From the NCBI RefSeq assembly GCF_000275845.1, contig NW_006766966.1, forward strand, positions 38,104 through 71,808: 33,705 nucleotides of DNA, written 5' to 3'. Position numbers and translations under genes: made by a program. The notes below the pieces were generated by a model. That model was not told where the DNA came from. It worked only from the letters and a program-made list of their open reading frames with translations, and made no database searches. Numbering within the stretch: position 1 is the first letter of the stretch; each line of letters begins with the position of its first letter. This document shows positions 22,570-33,669 of the stretch, piece by piece. Source of the stretch: Dichomitus squalens LYAD-421 SS1. Its lineage: Eukaryota; Basidiomycota; Agaricomycetes; Polyporales; Polyporaceae.

Positions 22570-24037
22570 GACGGCGATCTTGCTCCTGCCCGTCATACGA
22601 TCAGCCGCTTCCCCGTCGAGGTCTGTGAGAACATAATAGACCTCCTTTACTCGGTGGACGTCAAAGACCAAGTAGAACATTCCCGCGCCTTACACCACTG
22701 CGCCCTAGTATGCAGAGCTTGGCGTGTTCGCTCACAACGCAATCTGTTCTACTCGGTCGTTCTCCATGACCTCCCAGCACTTCATAGGTTTGCGGCCGTC
22801 CTCGGCAACGGACCTCATCTACGCGACTACGTCCACGAAGTGACGCTCATCGGACGCACCCTCCACACCACAGCAAGTCCCCTCTCGGTCTTTCCTGTCG
22901 TCCTTCATGGGAAGCTTCCCAGGCTAGAGGAACTTACGATCAACCATGTTCGCGAAGACGAGAGCTGGTACCCCAGAAAACCCGTAGTATCGGAGATCGC
23001 GAAGCCTCTACAGTACCTGCCTCTGCATCCCCGCTTCCCCCATTTTCTCTCGGCATTCAAGAATGTCGCTCGTCTCTTTGTCATCAAGGTTACATTCCTG
23101 CACCTCAACGACTTTGTCAGGATCGTCAACGCCCTTCCGGCCTTGCAAATGCTTTATTGCCATCATGTGCGCTGGAGGACCCTCGGCCCTCTCCCGGTGT
23201 CTACAAGACCGAACCTAGACGAGCTGCAACTGGTATGAACCTGCGATATACGTAGCCCACTCGCCGTAACACTATTCATCCAGTTTGACGTGGATATACA
23301 CTGCGTCCAAAGACTTGTATCGGCATGCGGGCCCCGTCTCAGGACATTGACGGTTAGCATGCCCTTCTTCCACGATGCAGAAATGCTCCATCCCGGTGTG
23401 TATATTTCGCTTTACGTTGTCGTTGCCAGCCTAGCTGTGTCATTGACGCACCGCACTAGTCAACCCCACCACGGAGCACACGATGGGCATCGACTTGAGC
23501 CTCTGCTCGACGCTCGACCGATCGTACATCTGGCTGGGTGCGGAGTTCGTCTCCGACGGAAAGTCGCTGGACATACTCAGGGCGATGCTCGACACCTGGC
23601 AATGTGTGGCTCCTCTCCGACAGATCGCCCTCGCAGCAGTCCCGCAAAGCGACTTTACGCGGCAATGCTTCGCAGATCTTCTCGTTACAGTGGGTCGCGT
23701 TCTGGAGGACTGGCTTCGTGGATCTCCGGCACCCTTGAATGCAGACGGAGAGGACGGCAAACAGGGCAGTGGACGACGGCGGATAGTGGTCTATACGTAC
23801 GACTGGGAGGTCTGGCAGACTTGGTGGTGGACGCATCTCCGAGGGTGTTTCCCGACATTCGCAAAGCCTGGTGAGCTCTGGATGAGCTATGAGCCTCGTA
23901 AGTGATCCCCCAGTATTGTGGCTTGCAGACGCGCGAAGGTATCTCATTGTATCGCTTGCAATCTACTAGCTCCCAATGACCGACTGAAGTGGCAAGACAT
24001 CCATGCACCGCCGCCAATAATCCCGACCACTGGCTAG
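22567..24037 (+). CDS. F-box-like protein B (427 aa, 4 exons), paralogue of A
   Basis: Exons 22567-23232, 23284-23395, 23460-23897 and 23970-24037 give 427 aa plus TAG. The F-box-like segment is at about residues 13-63 (FPVEVCENIIDLLYS, LHHCALVCRAWRVRSQRN), followed by a leucine-rich region and the Trp-rich stretch WEVWQTWWWTH. Exon 2 encodes 37 residues of which about 25 match protein A, and its length (112 nt) and intron phases are identical. The likely role is the same as for A: a Skp1-binding substrate receptor of an SCF ubiquitin ligase, target unknown. The C-terminus stops at PTTG, about nine residues before A, which runs on to NPPRTLPR. The start at 22567 is chosen by alignment of MDG with A; the in-frame ATG at 22324 is the alternative. 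Confidence 0.85.
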
Positions 24038-26816
24038 TAAACTGGTCGGGGACTCGACGAAGGTGGAGCTTCACGTACGCCGGCACTGTCCGACAGATGC
24101 GGTTGATGCTGCTACTAACCGCGCTATCACCTTCGCATGCTCGCCACCGGGACCAGGTCCGACATGTACGCGGACGGTACGTCGTCCGGGGTCGTCGGAG
24201 TGGAGCACGGGCTTGAGTGGGTGGTGATCGGCACAGAGGAGCAGGCTTTGCTTGGGCGTGAGGCTGGGGAAGGCTGAAATAACACAAGGCGGAGAACAGT
24301 GAAGCGATGGAGGCGAAGAGGGCTAAGTGTATTATCAAAGGGGATTGGACCGGGCGGGGTTTCGATTTGATTAGCGTTTCAGGTATCATGTCGACGTGTG
24401 TGCTTCTGAGTACTGAAAACGCGCCGCGTCAAGCTGTGCACTGCGTAAACCATCGTGAACGTGGGGATTCTGAAGTGTGGGGCCATCGCTGCTGCGGATG
24501 AGGCCTAGAAATCGACAGTGGCACCGGTGCGAAGACGGGACGGGCTAGGAGTGTATGGAATTCTACGGCTGGCATAAAGACCTGTGCTTCTCCTTACCTC
24601 CGGTAACAATGGTGTGACTTTGTTGAGTGCGCAACCTGAGAGGAAGGCATCCGAGAGTTTACTCCGGAGGAAGAGAGTCGGGTACATCCCCTGCCAACAG
24701 AGGTGGATAGAGCTGCACAGGTGGCGGCGTTCTGGATGATCTGCAGGTGTAACTCGATTGGTACCGAGCTCGTCTATCACCTTCTCCTTGTCACCAACAG
24801 AGAGCGAGGCGCAGCGCAGGCTCCCGGGTCTGTAGAACGTACTCCCGGACGTCTCTTAGTGGGGCCCGAGAATGCGGAGCCTTGAGACTTTTGCTTAGAC
24901 GTAGGATGAGTACTACGTATGTCCAACAAGCTCATAGGATTGGCACCTACTGCAGCCGTGTCTGAGGCCCTCTGCGTCCCCCATAGCAACAACGACTCCA
25001 GCGGAGCCGCTCTTGCGCATAGCCTTGACCGCGCCGACAATTCTGACATATTCATTTGGCTCGCACTTCGGAAGGACGACTAGCTGCGAGACGTTGTATG
25101 CGGTGTGGACGTGCTATCAAGGCTACTAACAATTGACAATGTCAAATATTGAGTACTGACGAACGTCGTCTTGGACACTTACGTCCACCTATGCCTTGCA
25201 TATCGTCTCAAACCTGCTCCCGGCGGTCTGAAGTCTACGGCTGAACTTGCTTTGGGGCCTTGGGTTTTGGCAGTCGCTTCCATTTGAGTTCATGATTTGG
25301 CTGTTCAGGCGGACGAACGCGGGGGTGTCGCAGAGCGCGCTGGTACGTAACATGTGTATCTGGTGTGGGTTCTGCAGCTGTCCAGTGAAACTTCGCCGGT
25401 AGGGTACTAAGGAACGCAAAGGACGTAAGGGAGGAAGTGGGGAGCGACGGGCTGGGAGCGAAGATGGAGCCATAGCAGATGATTAGGAGGAGCGCACCCG
25501 CACACCTGGATGGGGAGACCGCTCTCCATAGACCGCACGACCCACCACAGCTCCCTTCCCTCAACCCCCGAAGACAGCTACGTTCGCCTGTGCGACTTCA
25601 ACGAACCCAAATGCGGCTGCGTGTGTTCAGCCTTGTTTTCGTGACGTGCTCAGGTCAGTCGGGAGTGGTTGTGTGGGGCAGGCTAATGCGTAGTCTTGTG
25701 GCTAACGTTATACGTGAGTGCTGTTCAAGACCAACGAAAACGTGAGAGTGATACTTACAATGATTTCACACATCTGTACATCATGCGCGTAGACAGCGAG
25801 CTTGGCTCCTCCTGATCCACAATACAATAGCCCCAGGGCATGCGCTGTCGGAAGATAATGCATCAGCCGGAATCAGCAATCAGGATTACAGAAAGTGGGA
25901 TCGACGTCGGCGAACGCGCGCAGATCAGAAAGTGCCTAAGAAAAGCCAAGCGAGAGGAGAGACAAACAAGAGCGGGAACGCAGGGCAGCTAGAAGCATTG
26001 AGCAGGCCCTGACCGAGTGGCCAGCTGCAGTGACTTTTCGGGCTGCACATTCCCCGTGGCTTTGGAATTCCTTACGGACATGCGTGCAAGGTTGAAGGAG
26101 ACGAAGATCCTAGTACTGGTTAAGACGAGCGTGGGACAGGCACACGGGCGTTCACGTGGACGCGCTTTCGGCTGATCGACGGTTGTCTCTTCCTCTCAAC
26201 TTGGCGGTTTTCGTGACTCACTCGCCCAGAATGACGAGTTCGGGCTGCTTTCTTCGTCGCGGGCAATGACCGATAGCGTCTCGTGAGCTTGCTTGTCGTG
26301 CCATATATCCAGATACCATTATTACACAGTACACGCAGTACCCTCCAGCTTCTTGTCTGACCTATGAGTGACGACTATGCGGTCTATCCACCCTGGAGCT
26401 CTTCCATGATAGGTTCCTCCGCCAGAACCTATTCCGTAAGCTCACTGGTATTTTTTCTCTAATGCTTCTCAGGGTGCGTAGGATGTTGTGAGACAGTGTC
26501 ATTACTGTTATGGTGAGCACTCCGTCCACTAAAGACACCGTCGTACATGCGCGCTGACTAGGCATCGTGCATAGGGATCATGAAATACGTCCACCAACCA
26601 CGAGTGCCGAGAGAGGAGTATATTGCGAACGCCTGCCTGCACTATTCAACATCGAGGTATCCTCATATCATTCACTATGGCTATAAGGCTCAATCAATGA
26701 TGTGAAACTCTACAACAACGCAGCGATCGCCTTGCTACAGATGTGGGTCCCGCCTTGGTCTTGTCAGGTTTGTCCCTCCACTGAAAGTATGGTTAAAAGG
26801 GTTTTCCGCCATCATC

Positions 26817-26844
26817 GCTCGAGTCCCTCCGACTGGACTCGAGC
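26817..26844. repeat. Perfect 10-bp inverted repeat (hairpin)
   Basis: Arms GCTCGAGTCC (26817-26826) and GGACTCGAGC (26835-26844) are exact complements around the 8-nt loop CTCCGACT. It lies in a gene-poor stretch. No T-run or TIR-bounded element was recognised around it. Confidence 0.75.
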
Positions 26845-27088
26845 CCTCGCTAGGCGTGATATAACATGGTCAGCTCTTTCTATGTCTCGAAATACGGAAG
26901 GGAATACTCATCAGAGTGGGTGCATTGATGATCCAGAACGTAGAACTGCTTGGTAATCTCGAATTTTCACAAACCTCCTTGCATGAGCTGATTTCCAGTC
27001 GACCTTTGCAGAGTTCAAGGCAAGAATCTCGAGAGGCTTCTACCGTTATGCGCGTGGGGTATGTACGCGATACAGCGCGTCTCTGTAG

Positions 27089-27096
27089 TATATAAT
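27089..27096 (+). promoter_or_regulatory. TATA box upstream of the AKR pseudogene
   Basis: TATATAAT lies 94 nt before the ancestral ATG at 27190. The spacing is compatible with a fungal core promoter, so the dead gene may have kept its promoter. Confidence 0.45.
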
Positions 27097-27189
27097 GGCC
27101 ACCGAAATTGGCCCATCTTACGCATCACACTCCCAACTCGCGAACCGCCTTCAAATCGCAAACCGCCTGTTTCAACTGGCAAAACCGCC

Positions 27190-28601
27190 ATGACTAGCCC
27201 CGCGACTCGCAAACTTGGCAATGCGGATGTTCGGCGATGAATGCATGCCCATCTTCGGTCTTCCGCTGACTATGCTACGGGCACCTAGGCTCTGGACGCC
27301 GTCCTTGAGAACGGATATATTCACATCGACACTGCTGACGCCTACAATGACAACGAAAGGCTGATCGGCAAATGGTTAGCAGACCTTCTTCCAAGCCACC
27401 CTCTATCCCATACTCTTCTCGCTCAGTCCTTCTTGCTCAGGTTGCAGAAGAGCGGTAGGAGAAAGGACATCTTCCTCGCTACCCAATTCGGATTTGCCAT
27501 CGATGGAAAACCGTTCCCGGACCGCCGCATAGTCTGCGGCGACCCCGAGTACGTGACCCCGAGTATGTTGCTAAAGCTATTGATCGCTCGTTGCAGCAGC
27601 TCGGTACCGACTATGTCGACCTGTGGTACCTGAACCGGTACGTTCTCCAAATGGGATACAATAATGCAATTCTATGACGACGATGCGTACATCGCAGCAC
27701 CGACCCAATGGTTCCCATTGAGATAAGTGTGAAGGACCCCGGTCGTCCTTGGGGGAGGTATGTTAACTGCTGTACCACAGCGCACCGTAGAAGCGATGGC
27801 CGAGCAAGTGAAGTGCGTGATCTGACTACCACTGCTCCATCTCTGTCTCACCGCAGTGCTTCCTCCCCCCTTTTTCCTAGGGCCGGGAAAGTAAAGTATC
27901 CGAAGTGTCAGCTGACACTCTCAGGCGCCCCCACGCCATGCACCCATCGCTGCGCTTCAAATAGAGTATTCCCCCTTCGCCTTGGACATCGAGGACGAGA
28001 AGTACGGGGCCATCCTGAAGACCGCCCGAGAGCTCGGGGTCAAGATTGTCGCATACTCGCCTGTCGGACGAGGCATCCTCGCGGGAAAATACGTGCGTCC
28101 CACGATCAGTCTACATGACGAAGACCCCGCACGCGTGACTAAGTTCATCGTTACCTCCTTGTGGTGTGGAACTCGCTTGCTGACTTGCCGGAGGACGACA
28201 CGCGGCGCTATCTCCCTCGTTTTTCCGCGGAGAACTCCCCCAAAGTCCTCCAGGCCGTCGACGTAATCAAGGGCATCGCCGCCAAGCACGGTGTGACCAC
28301 CGGCCAGGTCACCCTCGCCTGGCTTCTCGCACAGGGAGACGACATTCTGGTAATTCCCGGTTCTCGCAACCCTGCAGCACGTATCCTGCCAGTGATCCTA
28401 GACAACACACACCAGCTCAGATTGTCGATGCATTGCTACAGAATATGAAGGAGAACACCATGATCGGAGCCGTCGACGTTAAGCTCACCGCCGAGGAAGT
28501 CGATCTGATCCGCAAGGCTGCTGTCAGCGCAGACCAAGCCGATGTGTTACCCTCCTGCATTCCAGGCTCTTCTCATGGTGGACACGCCCTTCTTGGAGTG
28601 A
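27190..28601 (+). pseudogene. Aldo/keto reductase pseudogene with several lesions
   Basis: Fragments of a fungal NADPH-dependent aldo/keto reductase lie in order: MTSPATRKLGNAD, then [147 protein letters not shown] and PPAFQALLMVDTPFLE. Lesions: the first beta-strand segment (expected GFG-type motif) is degenerate with in-frame TGA (27238-27240) and TAG (27286-27288); a 14-nt tandem duplication at 27541-27568 shifts the frame; about 10 nt are missing after KVKY near 27899; one base is missing near 27945; and a further shift near 28545 separates RKAA from PPAFQ. The catalytic Tyr context (DTADAYND) survives. Intron remnants (27375-27440, for example) are still recognisable. Confidence 0.85.
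27541..27568 (+). repeat. 14-nt tandem duplication in the AKR pseudogene
   Basis: GACCCCGAGTACGT (27541-27554) is followed at once by GACCCCGAGTATGT (27555-27568), one mismatch. The expected DPEYV reading continues into AKAIDRSLQQLG only if one copy is removed, so the duplication breaks the frame. Confidence 0.85.
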
Positions 28602-28954
28602 GGCCGCGTATTGTCGCTCATAATGGAGTAGCCGCTATCGACAATGAATTGTGTAATATGTATGCACGTTCTTGAATGTGAAATAGAAACACCTCTCCGG
28701 TTTCATCCCATCGACGACGAGCAGGCGACGACTCCGCTCGAACAACCACCGTCATGCATGTATGATGATGGCTAAGGCAGCGTTGGGTCTTATGTTGGTA
28801 TCCACAGGCAAAACTAGAGTCAAAGCTTGCGAACACACATATATACGATGGTTGGACACAAAAAGTACAGCACTTGGTTCGTCGCGTTCAGGGTCCATGT
28901 CCATCAGATTCTGTTGCTCTATCCTCCCTGTCTTCCTGCCCGTGCAACACCCAT
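28602..28954. other. Convergent intergenic gap
   Basis: This 353-nt gap lies between the tail-to-tail AKR pseudogene and phosphatidylserine decarboxylase gene. It should hold the 3' regions of both. No gene is seen. Confidence 0.55.
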
Positions 28955-31788
28955 TCACAACACATTGCACTTTGACCCAACTGTCCCCCACACATCCCAT
29001 CCCCCTGCAGCCGCCCCCGCCTCCGCACCAGAAGACGCCTCGTTCTGGGTGACATCCCCTCCCCTAAGCACGTTCGCGGCGTTGAAACCCGCAGTAGGCA
29101 TCACGCTCTGCCCGATCGACTCCCCAGCTTTGAGCAGCGTCTCGATCGGCACATCCGAGTTCTTCAACAGGTCGTCATCGAACCTGTCCGTATCGCTGTG
29201 CGTCAGTCATTGAATTCAAAAGAAGAGGAGATGAAGGGAGGGGGGACGCACTTAATGATGCCTTTGGGGAACAGTATGACGACGGTGCTGCCCCCGTAGG
29301 CAAAGTACCCAAGTTCGTCGACGCGTTTCACCGTGGCGCCCTTGCCTGCAGTCCACGCGATGCTGCCGACCTGCACAGCTACCCATCAGCCCATGCAGAC
29401 GAGATAGGACGTAGTGGCACGTACAAGCATAGCACCGATGGCGACGAACGCGACAGGCGCGTTCGACTGCGCGTGTGTCATGTAGAGCACGGAGCGCTTG
29501 TTGTCGGTGAACACATCGAACCCGGGCTCGTTCACCGCCTGCGGGTTCACTGTGCGCACGCATTGTTGTTAGCTCGTATAAGCTTCGGAGTTGAGCTTGG
29601 CACATACCCGTGTAATATTGTCCAGGGATATCGGTGACATCCCCGAGGACGCCATCGATCGGGCTGTGGAAGCGGTGGTAGTCCTGCGGAGCCAATCTGA
29701 AACACACGGTCATATCAGGTCTAAAGCCTTCCCAGCGCGACAGTCATGGGAGTAAGACGTACCGGAAGATGCCTACACTCCCGCCCTCGAACATGCGTGC
29801 CTTCTCCGACCCCGGTTCAACGCCCAGCAGCGAAGCGATCGAGAACTTACTACCCTTGATCCTAACCCACGAGCATAAACGAGACGCTCTGCCGCAGACG
29901 GAATTGCTGACAGAGAAGGGCGTACCAAAACTGCTTTGCAGCGTCGACGGTCGGGTAGACGGTCACACGCGAGTCGGCGGGGCTGCAGAAGCCAAGGGGG
30001 TCGTCTGCATTCTGCACCAGACGCGCGCCAGGCTTGAGTTTCCTGTTATTCACATTCACACGATCAGCATCCGTAGGCTTCATGTCAGTTCTGATTTGAC
30101 GTGCGCAGTCCCCTTCTGCCTTCTAAGACGTCTTCTCAGGCACGCCGCAGTAACGCGGTCGCGCTAGGCAGTGTCAAAGTGGGCGGTGACACGCATTGAA
30201 CATCGTAAAGCAGCCTCATAGCAAAGGGGATGTACCAATCCTGAGACAACTACGCACAGCCAACTGACCGAAGCAAGGAAACGCACCGGTAGAAGAAGTC
30301 ATTGAAACACTTGTACTTTGTGATATCCGGCTGCTCCAGCTCGTCGAGGCCGATCGAGTACGTGTTGACGAACGAGGGGATAGACTTGACGGACTCGGGG
30401 GAGTCGTAGACCTTCCCTTGCTACCATTGCGTTCAGTGATGGTACACAAGAGGAGACCGAGAATAGCCACGCACACGAAGTGAAAGATCCTTGAGGACAA
30501 CTTCGACGGAACGATTGTGCAGCAACTTGATCTGGGTGCCGCCGTAAAACATCAAGTGCATACCTAGCCTACGTTCCAAATACACAAGTCAATAACACAT
30601 TCCGTTGAGGTTGCAGCATTCAAAACCGACCATCCCCAGCATGAACCTGGAGAAACCCCTCACAGGACACAAAACATACGATCAACCCGGAGGCGAATGC
30701 CGTGTACTTGTAACCAATTGACTGCGGAAGGCACAGGCATGTCTAACACAACCCACGAAGGTTCCATAGTGCTGACAGACGATGTCTCTCACAAGAATTC
30801 ACGTAGGGCTCCGTTCGAATTCGGAGACCATATCCATGTTCACCGCAGATGGAGACCTGCCGTGAAGATTATATCTGGGCTCAGACGACGGTCGGGTCTA
30901 CACGCGTCCGCAAAGTCGCATCGTACACCGAGAATTGGCCGGGGAAAACGAGGACAACTTGCATACGCCCCGGTAGTGTTCCCAGGAAACGGCTGAGATC
31001 GAGCGTGAAAGGGGTTTCTGTTGAAGGGCAAGGACCCGCTCAGGTCCAGAGCGTGTCGCTCAGCAAGGGCGTCTTCAGCGATGACGCAATGATGTCTGGT
31101 CGAGAAGACCCGTTGAGGATGTGCGACTGACTGGAAAGTGTTTTCCCCGAACACTCTTTTCAAGTGTTTGGAATTCCTTTGACCTTGGGCAAACCCTTAG
31201 GTCAGCCCTACGTCAGGCCAAGGCGACTCGATATCGGACCTCACGCATGTGAGACTCTCTATGAGCCACCGACTCCAACGGACCCTAGTGGAGGCCTGGT
31301 GTGCGGACTGAAGGCATCACGCGGGCACCGGGGAGATATAACGCGGTGACCTCAGGGGGTCGAGCCTTGACACGCTCAACTTCCGAAGGCAATCGCAGGA
31401 AGACACGAGGTTGGAAACTCAAGGGACATCCCACACGACCAGTCGAACTTTGAGACTCGATGGAATATCATCTCACTCACCGAGGGTAGATAGGCATGCT
31501 CTCAAATATCTTCTCGCCCGTGCTCCGTACGATGACGAAGTTGCCTACATGGTACTCGTTCGCGAGCTTCTCGAGACCTGGGATGAGCTTGTGGATGAGC
31601 GGGATGTTGTATAGCTGGTGGAAAGGGGCGTGTATGGACTGCTTGACGTCCGCGTGCTCCTCTGAGTGGTCTACGAGCTTGTCGAGGGCGTCTGCGACCT
31701 GGTTGGGGTCCTGTACCTCGGGGAGGCTGTCAGGACGAATGGTTTCGATAGGCTTGGACTGCGCGGCTTCGGCTGAGATGTGCGCCAT
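28955..31788 (-). CDS. Phosphatidylserine decarboxylase (441 aa, 9 exons)
   Basis: The enzyme converts phosphatidylserine to phosphatidylethanolamine using a pyruvoyl group made by self-cleavage. Exons 31788-31481, 30568-30475, 30420-30287, 30042-29926, 29861-29763, 29696-29608, 29549-29425, 29370-29252 and 29195-28955 give 441 aa. Family motifs run in order: [37 protein letters not shown] (His258 and His261 in the catalytic area), [33 protein letters not shown]-free [10 protein letters not shown], and [11 protein letters not shown]. The GGST at residues 348-351 is the expected self-processing site, cleaved before Ser350. No C2 domain, membrane helix or mitochondrial presequence is evident, so it belongs to the soluble-looking, single-domain fungal forms. 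The PSD fold also includes amino-acid decarboxylases, but the intact lipid-type motifs favour a true PSD. Introns 1 (912 nt) and 3 (244 nt) are oversized; the other six are 54-66 nt. Confidence 0.93.
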
Positions 31789-33542
31789 GGCTGGGTAGTG
31801 ATGGTCGATGTATGGAAAGAAAGCAGGGTGAGGTAAGGTACGGGGGTGGGGTCATATAAGGGACGAGCGCAGGCATGATTGGGGACAGAATTAGCAGCGT
31901 CGACAGCGCCCGGGTTTTGCGGTCTATAGTGTGACGTTCGCTCCCATTGGACAATGGTGACGTCTAACCTTAACCTCACTTCGAAAGGTTCCTTGGGCGT
32001 CGACCATCGCTCCTTCCGGTCGTCACCATCTCGTTGCCTCGTACATTTCACATTAGGTGAGCCCTAGTCCGAGTAGATGGGAATCCCATGAGGGGCCAAT
32101 TCGAACGCTGTTTCCTACTGCCCTTCACTCGTGCACACGAATCATCTCTGATTAGAGTCTTGCACCGGGCTATCTCCTACATCCAAGTACGCTCGATGAC
32201 GACATTCTGCGGCGCACACGTCAGGAGAAATATGCACAAGTGTCCGAAACGTTGACACAATGGCGTCTCGGTGGCTCTCTTTATCTTGTGCATGGCGCGC
32301 CTCGCGCCAGGAATGACCGCGGGTCTACCGGTGAGCCTTTCGACCTTCCCGCAGGTGCGTAGGTCGGTCGGATACGGGTCGCAGATCAGGTAATCCGTCT
32401 CTGAAGGGATACGCTCGCCACATGGCTAGTCTCCGTATGCCACTGCAGAAGGATGTCGTTGAGCTCTCCCTGAGCACTGGATGCTCACGGTATCGAGTAG
32501 CTACCCATCGCTACGACCCGGAGAATTCATTCGACAATGTGAATACCAACGCGGTCAGATGTTCTTGCCCCCGAGCCGTCCTTCCTATAGATAGTGCGGT
32601 CTATCCTCATCTACGAAAAAGTTGTCGCCCTTCACAGAGTGCGTACTTCCGACCCCATGCGTATTTGACAGGGGGACTCAGGCTCTTTTAAGTATGAATG
32701 CATCCGCAACGCCTCGTGCTGCCTCAAGTTTGCTTCTATGGCGCTATTCTCGCGGACATACCTGTGGTCTAGCCCTTCACAGACTACATCCACCTTCGCA
32801 GGCACCCGCACCCTCACCGAGACGAACATATTGTGCATACTGTTCAGCACTTCCTAGCGTTCAGACAGACCATTCGCGAATCGAGCAGGGACTTGCGTCT
32901 GGACGCTTCCGGACCCCTGCGAGCTGCCCCGGGCCGTCTACCCTGTACGACGTATGCCATCGGCTCCAACTCTACCGTCCCCTCAAACCTGTGTCGCGGT
33001 AATCGGTTACGCTACGGGGGGTTGTGCAACGATGACCCAGACCACTATCCTCTGCCAACCTCGACAACGAAGCCGTCCTCGTCAAGTTCTGCATGCGGAC
33101 GCACATCGCGATCTCGCGGACCGCAATTTCGCCCCCGTGCTGCACGCACTGCAAGTAGGAATGTCGCGTGATCGACAATCCTAGTCGCGTCGGATGACAC
33201 GCTTTCAACGTGAACACACACGATCATGCACCCTTCCTAGCCATTTCGCGCCCTTCGAGACATCAACTGTCTCTCCTCCGCATCCATCATGTCACGGACG
33301 TTGGACAGACGCCCCTTTTTGCCGCCCATTCCCCTCCCTTTGACGCCCACCTTCCATTCGCGGACCATTTCCTTTTCTAGCCCATCCCAATTTGGACACT
33401 GTAGATACGTTCCCACAGCCGCATGCTACGATCCCGTGATCGCCATGCCCTTGCCTTTTCTTTCTCGCCCTTTGTTCTCTCTTTGTCATCTTCACTGCCT
33501 CACTCTCGCGCCTTGTCCTTGGTTGCTAAGCAGCCCCTCTAG
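31789..33542. other. 1.75-kb stretch without a supportable gene
   Basis: The left end must contain the PSD promoter. Short open frames on both strands show no recognisable domain. The stretch from about 33230 is pyrimidine-rich, as is common in core promoters of highly expressed basidiomycete genes, and leads into the TATA box at 33543. Confidence 0.45.
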
Positions 33543-33550
33543 TATATAAA
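33543..33550 (+). promoter_or_regulatory. TATA box of a gene starting at the right edge
   Basis: TATATAAA follows a long pyrimidine-rich tract. Transcription would begin about 30 nt downstream, just before a strong GTGAGT donor at 33606. No ATG follows the putative acceptor before the window ends, so the coding region lies outside. Confidence 0.55.
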
Positions 33551-33587
33551 GACCCCCTTAGGCGCTCCCTAGTCCCCATCTCGACCT

Positions 33588-33669
33588 CTTGGTCATTGGG
33601 ACTAGGTGAGTGACCATAGCGTTGTACTTCCCTTCGAGTGCTAATGCATAACTTGGTCATTGGGACTAG
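33588..33669 (+). repeat. 18-nt direct repeats at the two ends of a putative leader intron
   Basis: CTTGGTCATTGGGACTAG occurs at 33588-33605 and again, identical, at 33652-33669. The first copy ends just before a GTGAGT donor (33606). The second ends in the AG acceptor, with a branch-like GCTAAT about 28 nt upstream of it. The implied intron is 33606-33669, 64 nt. The repeats contain ATTGG, the reverse of CCAAT, so duplicated protein-binding sites are another reading. Confidence 0.65.

Larger units (their letters stand above)
24038..27189. other. 3.1-kb gene-poor region
   Basis: I found no gene that can be supported. Items seen: an exon-like plus-strand frame ending at TGA 24275-24277 (see findings); a minus-strand frame at 25564-25235 (109 codons) with a hydrophobic segment (CAGALLLIICYGSIF) that might encode a small membrane or secreted protein but has no recognised relatives; and a perfect inverted repeat at 26817-26844. 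From about 25750 to 26700 the sequence shows nothing of note. Confidence 0.4.

Noticed and set aside
23685..24389. A 234-codon minus-strand frame opposite the end of F-box gene B
   Set aside because: Most of it lies antisense to validated exons 3 and 4 of gene B, and it is Arg/Pro/Ser-rich as expected of a shadow frame.
27229..27288. A 60-nt intron (GTTCGG...CTAG with CTGAC branch) that would remove both early stops of the AKR
   Set aside because: It would delete the conserved first-strand segment of the fold, and the later frame-breaking lesions remain, so pseudogene status does not depend on it.
28955..31788. That the PSD-fold gene might be a secondary-metabolite amino-acid decarboxylase like PsiD
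   Set aside because: The motifs follow ordinary phosphatidylserine decarboxylases ([18 protein letters not shown]), and no methyltransferase, P450, kinase or transporter gene lies beside it.
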